Counted from the stretch's first letter, positions 48,177-57,443 are shown. The stretch is DNA of 64,000 nt from WHSW01 sp963777775 (GCA_963777775.1 CAVZRL010000006.1:1-64000), one strand, 5' to 3'. Translations and numbers: made by a program. Notes: a model not told the origin generated them from the sequence alone.

Positions 48177-49028
48177 TCAGCCGCGCATCTCGCGCGCGAG
48201 GATGCGGTCGAAGACGCGGTCGGGGAGCAGCTTGCGGACCCGCGCCGCGACCCTGGCGTCGGTGCCGACCAGGTAGCGCGTCCGCGGCCGGCTCGCCGTG
48301 AGCGCGTCGACGACGGCGTCGGCCACCTTCTCGGCGGGTATGCCGCGAGCGGCGTTCTTCTCCGATGCCGCCTCGACCGCGTCGAGCTCGTCCGAGTAGA
48401 GCCGCTCGAGCTCGCCGTCCATCGCCGCGCGTACCTTCGGCGCCTCGCCGAGGCCCTTGTCCCAGAACGGCGTCGCCACCGAGCCGGGCTCGATGATCGA
48501 GACCTCGACCCCGAACTGGCGCATCTCCTGGCGCAGCGAGTCGCCGATCGCCTCGATCGCGTGCTTGGAGGCGTTGTAGGGGGAGAGGTGGGGGAGCGAG
48601 ATCTTGCCGCCGATCGACGACATGAACAGCACCCGTCCGCGGGCGGCGCGGATCATCGCCAGGAAGGCCTGGGTGACCGCGACCTGGCCGATCACGTTGA
48701 TCTCGAACTGGCGCCGCAGCTCATCGAGCTCGAGCGCCTCGACCGGGCCCGGAACGACCGCGCCGGCGTTGTTGACAAGCCCCGCGAGCCTGCCGCCGGT
48801 GGCCTCGCCGACCTCGGCCGCCGCGGCCTCGATCGTCGCCGCGTCGGTGACGTCGATGATCACCGGCCGCAGCCGCTCGGAGCCTGCGGCCCGCAACGCC
48901 TCGCCGTCGGCGGGCTTGCGCACCCCGGCGAAGACCGTGAACCCGGCGCGGTCGAGCGCCAGCGCCGACGCCCGCCCGATCCCGGTCGAGCTGCCGGTGA
49001 TCACGACTGCTCGGCCGGCTGCTGGCAT
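48177..49028 (-). CDS. Short-chain dehydrogenase/reductase (classical SDR)
   Basis: A 283-residue NAD(P)-dependent oxidoreductase. AVVITGSSTGIGRASALALD is the TGxxxGIG cofactor motif, GLVNNAGAVVPGPVEALELD the NNAG, RVLFMSSIGGKISLPHLSPY the catalytic Ser, and YNASKHAIEAIGDSLRQEMR the YxxxK pair. The PG motif is IEPGSVATPFWDKGLGEAPK. The C-terminal part (TRYLVGTDARVAARVRKLLP) is a long helix typical of the retinol-dehydrogenase-like SDRs. It follows the glycosyltransferase by 10 bases, last gene of the monooxygenase-glycosyltransferase-SDR unit. Frame intact. Confidence 0.88.
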   Translation of the reverse strand: MPAAGRAVVITGSSTGIGRASALALDRAGFTVFAGVRKPADGEALRAAGSERLRPVIIDVTDAATIEAAAAEVGEATGGRLAGLVNNAGAVVPGPVEALELDELRRQFEINVIGQVAVTQAFLAMIRAARGRVLFMSSIGGKISLPHLSPYNASKHAIEAIGDSLRQEMRQFGVEVSIIEPGSVATPFWDKGLGEAPKVRAAMDGELERLYSDELDAVEAASEKNAARGIPAEKVADAVVDALTASRPRTRYLVGTDARVAARVRKLLPDRVFDRILAREMRG

Positions 49029-49037
49029 TCCCACAGA

Positions 49038-50346
49038 CTAAGGCGCGTGTTGCAGAGCCCCCGTCGCCGCTCGCGGCGAGGGACTCGATCAGGTCGGCGG
49101 CGCGCTCGGTCCCGGGCGCCGAGCGCAGCCGGCTCGAGAGCGCGGCGAGCCGCGCCGCCAGCGCTTCGTCGGCGAGCAGTCCGTCGATCGCGCCGCGCAG
49201 CTCGGCCGGCGCGTGGTCGTAGGTGGCGAGCCGGACGCCGAAGCCGGTCTCGGCGATCCGCTGGGCGTTGTCGTACTGGTCCCAGAACAGCGGCAGGATG
49301 ATCATCGGCTTGCCGAAGTGAAGGCACTCGGTGACCGTGTTGTTGCCGCCGTGGGTGATCACCAGATCGACCCGGGGCAGGATCGAGGTCTGGGGCAGGA
49401 ACTCGGCGCCGGCCATGTTCGAGGCGAGCTCGAGCTGGTCGTGCTGGGGGCCCTTGGAGACGATCACCCGGTAGGGCGAGTCGGCGAGCGACCCGATCAG
49501 GGCGCGCATCAGCTCGACGTCGGCGGAGCCGAGCGAGCCGAGGCTGAGGTAGACGAGCGGGCCGTCGCCCGAGGCGAGCGGCTCGGGAAGCTCCCACTCG
49601 GCGTCGGTCGCGCGGACGCTCGACTCGAGGTTGTGCCAGCGAGCGCCGAGCGGCCGTTGGCGCGCGTAGTCGACCTCGCTCGGATAGAGCCAGAGGTTGA
49701 GGTGCGGCGAGGCGTGCATGAACTCGAGCTCCGGCAGCGCCGGGGCGCCGCGCTCACGGCAGAACTCGTCGAAGCCCTGCTGCAGCGGGCCGAGCGCGCG
49801 CGAGTACTCCTCGCGATAGGCATCCCAGCCGGAGCGGTCGGCGGCGGGGTAGCCGGAGAAGGGCGGGGGGACGAGCGGGTCCTTGAGCTCGGCGGGGTTG
49901 CAGGAGACGATCCGCACCCATGGCCGACCCGACGCCGGCAGGGCGGGGAAGGCGACGACGTTGTCCTCGACGATCACGTCGGGCGCGAGCTCGTCGATGA
50001 TCTCCACGAGGCGCTCGTCGACGTAGCGGGCGCCGTCGCAGAGCGCTTCGAAGGTCGGGGCGATGAAGCCCGCGAGCTGCTCGATCGTCGGCTTGCGAAA
50101 GACGGGCGCGGTGTCGCGGATGAAGTCCTTCCAGAACTGGCCCGGGTCCTCCGCCCCCTCGGCGGGCGGGGTGAGCCGCATCAGGCGCTCCTCGAACCCC
50201 TTCTCGACCAGCGTCCCCTCGAACGACTCCTCGGCGATGAAGACGACCCGGTGCCCGCGCCGGCGCAGCACGTCGCCGATCCCGACGCAGTTGTTGGTCG
50301 GGCCGTAGGCGCTCTCGGGGAAGAACGCGAACGTGTATGTGCTCAC
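49038..50346 (-). CDS. UDP-glycosyltransferase-like GT1 enzyme, frameshift at the last residues
   Basis: A GT-B fold natural-product or macrolide-type glycosyltransferase, about 435 residues. The acceptor domain opens VSTYTFAFFPESAYGPTNNC, VGIGDVLRRRGHRVVFIAEE. The donor domain has YLSLGSLGSADVELMRALIG and the plant-type motif region AEFLPQTSILPRVDLVITHG, GNNTVTECLHFGKPMIILPL and FWDQYDNAQRIAETGFGVRL, all standard for GT1. Near 49060 the frame shifts by one; the alternative frame gives ALQHAP and TAG at 49038-49040, four to ten bases before the SDR start. GTG 50346 is the start. It stands between a Baeyer-Villiger-type monooxygenase and an SDR, as in steroid, terpenoid or polyketide tailoring. 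Confidence 0.83.
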
Positions 50347-50398
50347 ACCAGCGGCCTCAACAGCGGCCGGGCTCGGCTCCGTCCTGCCGGACTCCGCC

Positions 50399-51878
50399 TC
50401 ACACCGCCACCCGGTAATCAGCCGGGTTGATGCGCCTAGTGCGGCGGCGGAACTCGAGCCAGGGGCCGGGCCAGTTGTTGGTGTTCTCGCCGGCCTCGTT
50501 GACGTACCAGTTCGACCCTTCGCCACAGGTCCACACGGTGCGGGCACTGCGCTCGGCGATCTCCTCGCGCCAGGTCGCCTGCGTCTCGGGGCGCAGCTCG
50601 ATGAAGCGAAAGCCGCCCTCGCGCAGCCGGTCGATCGCGTCGAGGATGTAGCTGAACTGGCACTCGAGCGTGAACGGCACCGAGCCCGAGCCGTGGTTGG
50701 TGTTCGGCCCGTAGAGCACGAACATGTTCGGAAAGCCCGAGATCGTGGTTCCGAGGTAGGCCTCGGGCCGACGGCCCCAGAACTCGTTCAGCTCGATCCC
50801 GTCGCGGCCCTGGATCTCCATCGGGGCGACGAAGTTGTGGCTTTGGAAGCCGGTGCCCCAGATGATCACGTCGGCGGGGCGCTCGACTCCGTCGGCACCG
50901 ACGACGCCGGTCTTCGTCACCCGCTCGACCGCGCCGCTGAGCAGCTCGACGTTGTCGCGATTCAGGGTCGGATACCAGTCGTCCGTGATCAGGATGCGCT
51001 TACAGCCGAGCTTGTAGTCGGGGGTCGCCTTGGCGAGCAGCGTCGGGGTCGGCGAGCTGGCGGCGGCGCTCGCGGTCGGCGATCCGCTCCAGCGGGCGCC
51101 GGACCCATTCGGTGCCGGTGAAGGCGTAGGTGCCGGCCTCGAAGAACGCGAAAAGACCCGCCCGCGCGGCGGCGACCCGGACCGGGAAGCGCTCGAACAG
51201 CCGTCGCTCCCATTCCGGATAGGAGCGATCCATCTTCGGCACGATCCAGGGCGCCGAGCGCTGGTAGATGGTCAGCCGTTCGGCCTGCGGGGCGATCTCG
51301 GGCACGAACTGGATCGCGCTCGCGCCGGTGCCGAGCACGGCGACGCGCTTTCCGGCCATGTCGACGTCGTGGTCCCATTCGGCCGAGTGAAAGGCCGGGC
51401 CCTCGAACTCCTCGATCCCCTCGATCGACGGGATCGCGGGGCGGGTGAGCTGGCCGCAGGCGGTGACCAGGAGGTCGAACTCGTGGCTCTCGCCGGAGTC
51501 GGTGACCAGCGTCCAGCGCCCGGTCTCGTCGTCGAATGACGCGCGTACGGCCTCGACGCCGAAGCGCAGGTGCGGCGCCAGCGCGAAGTCCTCGACGCAG
51601 TCGTTGAGGTAGTCGAGGATCTCGCACTGGGGCGCATAGCGGCGCGACCAGTTGTGGCCCGGCGCAAAGGAGAAGGAGTAGAGGTGCGAGGGCACGTCGC
51701 AGGCGGCGCCGGGGTAGGTGTTGGCGCGCCAAACGCCGCCGACGGTCTCACCACGCTCGAAGATCGCGAAGTCCTGATAGCCGCTCTGCTTGAGCCGGAT
51801 ACCGATCCCGACCCCGCCGAAACCCGCGCCGACGATGCCGACCGAGAGCTGACGCCGATCTCCGTTCGAGCTGCTCAT
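50399..51878 (-). CDS. Flavin-containing monooxygenase, Baeyer-Villiger type (one frameshift)
   Basis: An about 493-residue FAD- and NADPH-dependent monooxygenase. First dinucleotide motif VGIVGAGFGGVGIGIRLKQS, then YPGAACDVPSHLYSFSFAPG, the Baeyer-Villiger fingerprint EGPAFHSAEWDHDVDMAGKR and the second dinucleotide motif VAVLGTGASAIQFVPEIAPQ. An indel near 51030 shifts the frame; the C-terminal part resumes GVVGADGVERPADVIIWGTG, YLGTTISGFPNMFVLYGPNT and NHGSGSVPFTLECQFSYILD. In the fingerprint (FxGxxxHxxxWD) all key positions match. ATG 51878. It converts ketones or steroids to esters or lactones, or oxidises a heteroatom. Confidence 0.85.
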
Positions 51879-52028
51879 TGCGTCCTTCGCGCAGCCTAGC
51901 GCGGCTCCACCAAGGGCCGAATCCGGCCACACCGCGGTTGGCCGCGGTCAAGACCCTGGGTCCCTGGCCGCCGGCGCGCTTCGGCCAGACCCTTGGTCGT
52001 GGGGAAAAACAAACGAAGGGAGCACCCC

Positions 52029-52645
52029 ATGACCACCACCACGATGAAGTCCCAGCGGTCGAAGTCGAACCGGACCCGGCGGCTCAGCCCGTCGCTTCTG
52101 GTCAGCTTCGTGGCCCTGTTCGTCGCCCTTTCGGGCGCGGCCGTGGCGCTGCCGGGCACGGAGACCGTCAACTCCGGCGACATCAAGGACAACTCGGTCA
52201 AGAGCGTCGACCTCAGGGACGACCAGGCCGTGGAGGGCGTCGACGTCGTCGACGAGACGCTCGCCAGCGCCGACGTCCAGAACGGCACGCTGACCGGCGC
52301 CGACGTGGCCAACGACAGCCTGACCAGCGAAGCGACCTGGCACCTGCCTCGGTCGGCCCGCAGGAGATCGGTGACGAGATCCACCGGCACAACAACTCGG
52401 TGACCGTCAACGGCGGCGGCGCTGAGAACGCCGCCTACCTCTTCGGGCAGGCGACCGCCACGTGCGGCGCCCGGCGAGGAGCTGATCAGCGGCTCTGGGG
52501 AGTGGAGCGGCGAGGCGGCCGGGGATGAGCTGTTCATCTCCGAGGTCGACGTCAACCACGGCCTCGAGTAGCGTCACCGTCGCGGGGCGGCAACGACAGC
52601 GGCAACGACCGCACCCTGGTCGCGGTCGCAAGCTGCCTCGGCTAA
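52029..52645 (+). CDS. Exported repeat protein of the NSGDIK/GTLTGAD type (frameshifted)
   Basis: A secreted protein of about 200 residues common in Thermoleophilia. After a basic N-terminus, the signal peptide SLLVSFVALFVALSGAAVAL leads to short repeats of the form NSGDIKDNSVKSVDLRDDQA, VEGVDVVDETLASADVQNGT and LTGADVANDSLTSE. These resemble a pentapeptide-like or beta-helix stack. After 52335 the frame rotates (DLAPASVGPQEIGDEIHRHN, NSVTVNGGGAENAAYLFGQA, SGSGEWSGEAAGDELFISEV), and the natural C-terminus NDRTLVAVASCLG ends at TAA 52643-52645. At least three indels. A strong terminator follows. The function is unknown; it probably sits in the cell envelope. Confidence 0.65.
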
Positions 52646-52679
52646 GCGCCGCGGAAGCACGCCGCAACAGCACGCGAAC

Positions 52680-52707
52680 GCGGGGCCGGGAGCGATCCCG
52701 GCCCCGC
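52680..52707 (+). terminator. Strong hairpin terminator
   Basis: GCGGGGCCGGG and CCCGGCCCCGC form a perfect 11-base stem with a six-base loop 34 bases after the exported-protein stop. No U run follows, as is common in high-GC actinobacteria. Confidence 0.7.
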
Positions 52708-52776
52708 GCCTCGTGCCGGCAAAGCGGATCCGCGCGGCTCCCGTATCGCCTGTCACGCCGGGCGCGAGAGATCGGC

Positions 52777-52822
52777 CGAACGTCCCGGACTACGCGCTAT
52801 ATGGGGGCATTCGGGACGTTCG
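52777..52822. promoter_or_regulatory. Perfect inverted repeat upstream of tRNA-Met
   Basis: CGAACGTCCCG (52777-52787) and CGGGACGTTCG (52812-52822) are perfect 11-base arms around a 24-base spacer containing GCGCTATATGG, a plausible -10 region. It lies 87 bases upstream of the tRNA. It may be a regulator-binding site or promoter-proximal structure. The ACGTCCCG core recurs once in the terminator arm at 57394-57429. Confidence 0.4.
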
Positions 52823-52908
52823 TGCGATTGGAGCGCGGGCACGGTCAGCCCGCCCGAGCAAACTGGGCCCGCATCGTGCCTCCATGGTGCTAACTTGAAA
52901 CGCAACGC

Positions 52909-52982
52909 CGCGGGGTGGAGCAGTCAGGTAGCTCGCCGGGCTCATAACCCGGAGGTCGTGGGTTCAAATCCCACCCCCGCTA
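52909..52982 (+). tRNA. Initiator tRNA-Met (CAT)
   Basis: CGCGGGG / CCCCGCT acceptor stem with an unpaired first base (C1 opposite U72), anticodon stem CCGGG / CCCGG enclosing CTCATAA (anticodon CAT), T arm GTGGG-TTCAAAT-CCCAC. The three consecutive G:C pairs in the anticodon stem and the 1-72 mismatch are the hallmarks of initiator tRNA. CCA is not encoded in full. A truncated copy lies at 4502-4583. Confidence 0.93.
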
Positions 52983-52986
52983 CTCC

Positions 52987-53014
52987 AGAAGCCCCTGCTA
53001 ATGCGGGGGTTTCT
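52987..53014 (+). terminator. Terminator after tRNA-Met
   Basis: AGAAGCCCC and GGGGTTTCT pair over nine bases (one G-T) with a ten-base loop, immediately downstream of the tRNA. The 3' arm supplies a TTTCT tract. The following sequence to 53168 shows no gene. Confidence 0.65.
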
Positions 53015-53168
53015 GTATTCCGGGAGTCCGCTTCCGCGGGAGCTCAGTGGACCAATAGGGGCCTACTCATGATCCTGCTTCTGGCCGGCGGCCGAGATGC
53101 GATGAGCGTCCTTGAGGCCTCTACGGCGCGGATCTCCCGATCCACGGATGACTCATGGATTAGAGAAC

Positions 53169-53186
53169 TCTCAGGGGGGTCTCAGG
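53169..53186 (+). promoter_or_regulatory. Direct TCTCAGG repeats, likely OmpR-type regulator site
   Basis: TCTCAGG at 53169-53175 and again at 53180-53186, 11 bases apart, as expected for two monomers of an OmpR-family regulator on one DNA face. It lies 89 bases upstream of the Asp-rich protein gene. The same heptamer occurs at 58028 and 58084 near the other edge of the two-component module. Confidence 0.5.
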
Positions 53187-53274
53187 TTGGTCCAAGCACG
53201 AAGCCCGACCCTGGTCACCGTTGAGTGCAAGGCCGGCCGGGCTCAGATCCCGGCCCGACGAAGAGGATGGATCG

Positions 53275-53673
53275 ATGCCAGGAGCAACGACACTCGATCG
53301 GATCATCGTCGCGGCGGTCAGCTTGCTGATCGCGGCCTTCGCCTTCGGAGCGATGAGCGTTCTCGTCACGCCGGCGCTGGCCGATGACACGGCCGGCAAG
53401 CGCGACGACGATGCCTTCGAGCTGGTGGCGAAGGATGACGACGATGACGATGACGACACGGGCGGCGGCGACACGGACACCAACGGTGGATCCGGCGGCG
53501 GCGACTCGAACTCCAACAGCAAGACCGGCACCACCCGGGGCACCGGCAAGAGCAACTCGAAGAGCAACACGAGCGCTCGCAACGGCGGCTCGGGCGGCGA
53601 CTCGAACTCCAATAGCAAGACCGGCACCACCCGTGGCACCGGCAAGAGCAAGTCGAAGAGCAACACGAGCTGA
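53275..53673 (+). CDS. Exported low-complexity protein with Asp run and tandem repeat
   Basis: A 132-residue protein. A signal peptide (IIVAAVSLLIAAFAFGAMSV, cleavage probably after ALA) is followed by a run of eight aspartates (AKDDDDDDDDTGGGDTDTNG) and then two copies of a 26-residue unit: GGSGGGDSNSNSKTGTTRGT / GKSNSKSNTSARN and GGSGGDSNSNSKTGTTRGTG / KSKSKSNTS. Charge separates into an acidic front and a basic, Ser/Thr-rich repeat tail. There is no known domain. It is first gene of the kinase/two-component module and has TCTCAGG repeats upstream. Start ATG 53275 with GGATGG upstream. A structural or ion-binding envelope role is plausible. Confidence 0.6.
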   Translation: MPGATTLDRIIVAAVSLLIAAFAFGAMSVLVTPALADDTAGKRDDDAFELVAKDDDDDDDDTGGGDTDTNGGSGGGDSNSNSKTGTTRGTGKSNSKSNTSARNGGSGGDSNSNSKTGTTRGTGKSKSKSNTS

Positions 53674-53691
53674 CGGAAGTCAGATGCGAAC

Positions 53692-53723
53692 GCGCGGGCC
53701 CGCGTCTACTTGCGGGCCCGCGC
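53692..53723 (+). terminator. Hairpin between the Asp-rich gene and the kinase gene
   Basis: GCGCGGGCCCG and CGGGCCCGCGC form a perfect 11-base stem (10-base loop), 19 bases after the Asp-rich gene and 26 before the kinase ATG. It probably lowers read-through, so the first gene may be more strongly expressed than the rest. Confidence 0.6.
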
Positions 53724-53748
53724 GCCTCGCAGACGAAAGGGACACACG

Positions 53749-54657
53749 ATGGAAGTCACACTCGCGCCAACCCCGACCTCGGCTGACGACCAGCGCTGGC
53801 GACTCGAGGAAGGCGAGGAGATCGCGCCCGGCCGAACTGCGCTGAAGCGGCTCGGCGGCGGGCACCGCTACGACGCCTACCTGGCCTGGGACGAACGGCT
53901 GCACGCCGTGGTCGTCTGCAAGCTGGTGCGCCCCCATCTGGTCGAGGACGGGCATACGCTGGCCGGCCTTGCAGGCGAGTGGGAGATGCTCGAGCGACTC
54001 GACCATCCGGTGATCGTGCGCGGGTTCGACGCCGTGCTCGACGGGTCGCGCCCGCATATCGTGCTCGAACACTTGGAGGGGCCGCGGCTGTCGACTCTGG
54101 TACGCCGCTACGGGCCCCTGCCGGTCGAGCAGCTGGTACCGCTCGCGCTCCAGCTCTGCTCCGCGATCCACTATCTGCGCGGCGCGGGGGTGGTGCATCT
54201 CGACGTCAAGCCGTCGAACACGATCATGGCCGGACCACCGCGGTTGATCGATCTCAGCGTCGCGCTGAGCGCGAGCGAGGCGGCCGAGCTTCGGTCGCAC
54301 GTCGGCACCGACGCCTACATGGCGCCCGAGCAGTGCGACCCGGTTCGGCTGGGCCCGGTCGGGCCGGCGGCCGACGTCTGGGGGCTCGGGGTGACGCTCT
54401 ACAAGGCTGCGACCGGCGAGTTGCCGTTCGGCGACCCCCGGTCCGAGCGGAGCGACGGATACGAGCGGTGGCCTCAGCTCGAAGAGGATCCGCGTTGGCC
54501 CGAGCAAACACCTGACCCGCTCACGGCCCTGATCATGCTCTGCCTCGAGCGCGATCCGTCGCGCCGCCCTGAGCCCGCGGATTTGCACGAGGCGCTGGAG
54601 CCGATCCTCGGCAGGCTCCCGAAGCCGCGACTTTCGCGGCTCAAGCCGCGGCTCTGA
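53749..54657 (+). CDS. Soluble Ser/Thr protein kinase
   Basis: A 302-residue kinase without a membrane helix. The glycine loop is unusual (LGGGHRYDAYLAWDERLHAV). The ATP lysine is in VVVCKLVRPHLVEDG, the catalytic loop HLDVKPSNTIM keeps Asp, Lys and Asn, but the Mg-binding DFG is DLS in PRLIDLSVALSAS. The activation region has VGTDAYMAPEQCD. The F-helix DVWGLGVTLYKAATGELPF and the C-terminal RDPSRRPEPADLHEALEPIL are normal. DFG to DLS keeps the aspartate, so activity is possible. ATG 53749 with GAAAGG upstream. It is followed by the acidic membrane protein and the two-component genes, spacing 22 bases to the next, so probably an operon. Confidence 0.82.
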   Translation: MEVTLAPTPTSADDQRWRLEEGEEIAPGRTALKRLGGGHRYDAYLAWDERLHAVVVCKLVRPHLVEDGHTLAGLAGEWEMLERLDHPVIVRGFDAVLDGSRPHIVLEHLEGPRLSTLVRRYGPLPVEQLVPLALQLCSAIHYLRGAGVVHLDVKPSNTIMAGPPRLIDLSVALSASEAAELRSHVGTDAYMAPEQCDPVRLGPVGPAADVWGLGVTLYKAATGELPFGDPRSERSDGYERWPQLEEDPRWPEQTPDPLTALIMLCLERDPSRRPEPADLHEALEPILGRLPKPRLSRLKPRL

Positions 54658-54679
54658 GGGCCCGGGCAGGGATCTTGGC

Positions 54680-55192
54680 ATGGGGCGCACGGCCGCAGTG
54701 CTGATCGCGCTCGGGGGGCTAGTCGGCGCGTTGCTGGTGCTGCCCGACCTGCTTCGCGGCTCGCAGGAGGTGCCGATCGAGCCCGTGCGGATCGAGCAGC
54801 CGGCGAGCGAGGAGCGCGAGGGCGGGCGCGAACGAAACGAGCCACACCGCGATTCCCCCGAGGGCGATCGGGACGCCGGGCAAGGCCAAGACGAGGCGCC
54901 CCCGCCGGCGAGCGACGCGGCGGCCGGCGTCCCCGAGCCCACCGCGCCATCACCGAGCGCACCTCCGCCGAGCCCGTCGCCCGAGGACGATGATGATGCA
55001 ACTGGCGCCGCCGGCGGCGGTGACGACGCGGGTAGTGGGAACGGCGGGCAAGGCGGTGGCTCGGGCCAGGCTGGCGCGAGTCAGCCGGCGCCCCCACCGG
55101 CTCCAGCTCCGCCGGCCCCGCCGCCCCCGGTCGAGGATGATGACGACGAGCTCGAAGATGACGACGACTTCGACGACGACTTGGACGATTGA
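54680..55192 (+). CDS. Membrane-anchored Pro/Asp-rich low-complexity protein
   Basis: A 170-residue protein with one N-terminal helix (AAVLIALGGLVGALLVLPDL), then charged (EEREGGRERNEPHRDSPEGD), Pro-rich (PPPASDAAAGVPEPTAPSPS), Gly-rich (GGDDAGSGNGGQGGGSGQAG) and again Pro-rich stretches, ending in an almost wholly acidic tail DDDDELEDDDDFDDDLDD. No domain is recognised. It lies between the kinase and histidine kinase genes; its stop is three bases before the next ATG. The tail could bind Ca2+ or other cations, and the Thr/Ser residues could be kinase targets. Both are speculation. Confidence 0.55.
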   Translation: MGRTAAVLIALGGLVGALLVLPDLLRGSQEVPIEPVRIEQPASEEREGGRERNEPHRDSPEGDRDAGQGQDEAPPPASDAAAGVPEPTAPSPSAPPPSPSPEDDDDATGAAGGGDDAGSGNGGQGGGSGQAGASQPAPPPAPAPPAPPPPVEDDDDELEDDDDFDDDLDD

Positions 55193-55194
55193 CG

Positions 55195-56730
55195 ATGGCC
55201 GCCGGTGAGACCGGGGGCCGGGAGCCGGGCGCTCCCGGCGCGGTAGACGTCGAGATCGAGCCGGAGCGTCGGCGGACGCTGGCGCGCCGGATCACCGGCG
55301 GCGTGCGCACGCGGATCCTCGCCTCCTACGTGATCCTGCTTGCGATCGCGGCCTTTGCCTCGGTGCTCGCCGTGCGCCAGGTGCTGTTGGTGCGGCTCGA
55401 CGACCGCGTTGAGGAGGACCTCCAGCAGGAGGTCGAGGAGTTCCGAACGCTCGTCGACAAGGGGATCGATCCGCGGACCGGCGAGCCGTTCGGCGATGAC
55501 GTCAACGCAATCTTCAGGACCTATCTCGAGCGCAACGTCCCTGACGACGACGAGGAGCTGATCACGGTCCCGCGGCGTGGCGTCCCGCGACGCGACGGCG
55601 GCGACAACACCGAGCGCTATACGTTCGGCGATTTCATCGAGCGGTGGCGAAGCTTGGACGAGGTCGAGCGCGGCGAGATCGATACCCCCGGCGGTCCGGC
55701 CCGCTACGTGGCGATCCCGGTTCAGGTCGGGGGCGAGACGTTGGGCACGTTCACGGTCGCGATCTTCACCGCCGACGAGCGCGACGAGGTCGACGAGGCG
55801 GTGCAGATCGTCGCGGCCGTCGCGGCCGCGGTACTGCTCCTGGGCTCGGTGATCGCGTTCTCGATCGCCGGCCGCGTTCTCGGCGCCGCTGAGCGAGCTG
55901 CGCGATGCTGCTCGCTCGGTCTCAGGCACGCAGATGGGGCGGAGGATCAGGTCGAGGGCGACGATGAGATCGCCGAGCTGCGGGGCGTTCAACCGGATGC
56001 TCGACCGACTCACCGTCGCGTTTGCCAGTCAGCGCGAGTTCATCCGCGACGTCAGCCACGAGCTGCGAACGCCGATCGCCGTCTCACGCGGGCACCTGGA
56101 GCTGCTCGCCGAGGGCCACATTCGCGACGAGGCGGATCGGCGTGAGGCGATCGCGCTGGTCACCGGCGAGCTCGACCGGATGAACCGCTTCGTCGAGGAC
56201 CTGCTGTTGCTGGCGAAGGCCGAGAGCCCGGACTTCCTCCAGCTCGAGACGGTGCCGCTCGAGCTGTTGACCGATGAGCTTGTCTCGAAGGCGCGCGGGA
56301 TCGCGGACCGGCGGTGGGTGATCGACGCGCCCCCTCGGCGCTCGATCGTGGCCGATCGCCAGCGGATCACCCAGGCGGTCATGAACCTCGCCCAAAACGC
56401 GGTCGCTCACACCGAGGCCGGTGACGAGATCGCCATCGGTGCGAGCGCCGATGGCGAGGAGGCGGCGATCTGGGTCCGCGACACCGGCGTCGGGCGTCCC
56501 GGCGAGCGAGCAGCGGCGGATCTTCTCGCGCTTTTCGCGTGGAGTTCACAGCCGCGGCCGCTACGAGGGGACCGGGATCGGGCTCGCGATCGTGCGTGCG
56601 ATCGCTGAGGCCCACGGCGGGCGCATCCGGGTCAACCAGCCAGCCGGGCGAGGGTGCGCGCTTCGACATCCTGTTGCCGATCGACCAGGACACGCCCGAG
56701 CGAGGATTGGGTGATCGAGGTGGGGCGGTG
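55195..56730 (+). CDS. OmpR-type sensor histidine kinase with periplasmic sensor (frameshifted)
   Basis: An about 512-residue two-helix sensor kinase. Helix 1 ILASYVILLAIAAFASVLAV; an acidic periplasmic sensor of about 140 residues (DLQQEVEEFRTLVDKGIDPR, YLERNVPDDDEELITVPRRG); helix 2 AAVAAAVLLLGSVIAFSIAG. An indel near 55895 precedes HAMP. Then comes the HisKA box QREFIRDVSHELRTPIAVSR with the phospho-His, NRFVEDLLLLAKAESPDFLQ, N box AVMNLAQNAVAHTEAGDEIA, and after another indel near 56500 the G boxes (VRDTGVGVP, GRYEGTGIGLAIVRAIAEAH). The end is in GTGA overlap with the regulator. Frames disagree at the last 20 codons, so the stop (56714 or 56730) is uncertain. Confidence 0.83.
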
Positions 56731-57390
56731 AACCGGATCCTGATCGTCGAGGACGAGGCGGGCATGGCGAGCTTCATCGACAAGGGCCTCGCCTCGCGGG
56801 GCTATGCGACCAAGGTCTGCGCCGACGGCGCGAGCGCGACCGCGATCGCCTCCGACAGCGACTTCGACCTCGTCATCCTCGACCTCGGGCTGCCCGGATG
56901 CCGACGGGCTCAGCGTCCTGCGTGAGATCCGCCGCCGCGGAGAGCGGATGCCGGTGATCATCCTCACCGCCCGCGATGACCTCAACGACAAGGTCGAGGG
57001 CCTCGATGCCGGGCGCGAGCGACTACATCACCAAGCCGTTCAAGCTCGACGAGCTGCTGGCGCGGGTGCGGGTGCAGCTGCGCGATGAGCGCTCGGCGAG
57101 CCGACGGTGCTCGAGGCCGGCGGGATCACGCCTCGACGTCCGCACCCGCAAGGCGATGAGCGGGGGCGACGGTGGTCGATCTGACGGCGCGCGAGTTCAC
57201 GATGCTCGAGACGTTCATGACCCACGCCGGCCAGGTGCTGAGCCGCGAGCAGCTGCTCGCCCACGTCTGGGGCTATGACTACGACCCGGGCTCGAACGTG
57301 GTCGAGGTCTACGTGCGCTACCTGCGCCGCAAGCTCGGCGAGGACGCGATCGAGACCGTGCGTGGGATGGGATACCGGCTGCCGACATGA
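56728..57390 (+). CDS. OmpR-family response regulator (frameshifted)
   Basis: About 220 residues after repair. Receiver: MNRILIVEDEAGMASFIDKG (acidic pair), FDLVILDLGLPDADGLSVLR (phospho-Asp), MPVIILTARDDLNDKVEGLD, ASDYITKPFKLDELLARVRV (Lys). Winged helix: VVDLTAREFTMLETFMTHAG, QVLSREQLLAHVWGYDYDPG, SNVVEVYVRYLRRKLGEDAI and ETVRGMGYRLPT. Indels are clear where an extra G or C was read, e.g. GCCCGGATGCC at 56894 and GCCGGGCGCG near 57010, versus the DADG and DAGASD expected. It starts at GTG 56728 overlapping the histidine kinase end. It is the probable binder of the TCTCAGG repeats. Confidence 0.85.
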
Positions 57391-57393
57391 ACG

Positions 57394-57429
57394 AACGCGC
57401 CCCGGGACCCGAACGTCCCGGGGCGCGTT
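57394..57429. terminator. Bidirectional strong terminator
   Basis: AACGCGCCCCGGGAC and GTCCCGGGGCGCGTT pair perfectly over 15 bases with a six-base loop, followed by TTTGGG. It starts three bases after the regulator stop and 15 bases before the stop of the convergent minus-strand gene, so it can serve both. Confidence 0.85.
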
Positions 57430-57443
57430 TGGGACCGCCCGAT

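Noticed and set aside
53749..54657. Soluble kinase considered as a pseudokinase because DFG reads DLS
   Set aside because: The catalytic Asp, Lys and Asn and the Mg-binding Asp are all present, so activity cannot be excluded.
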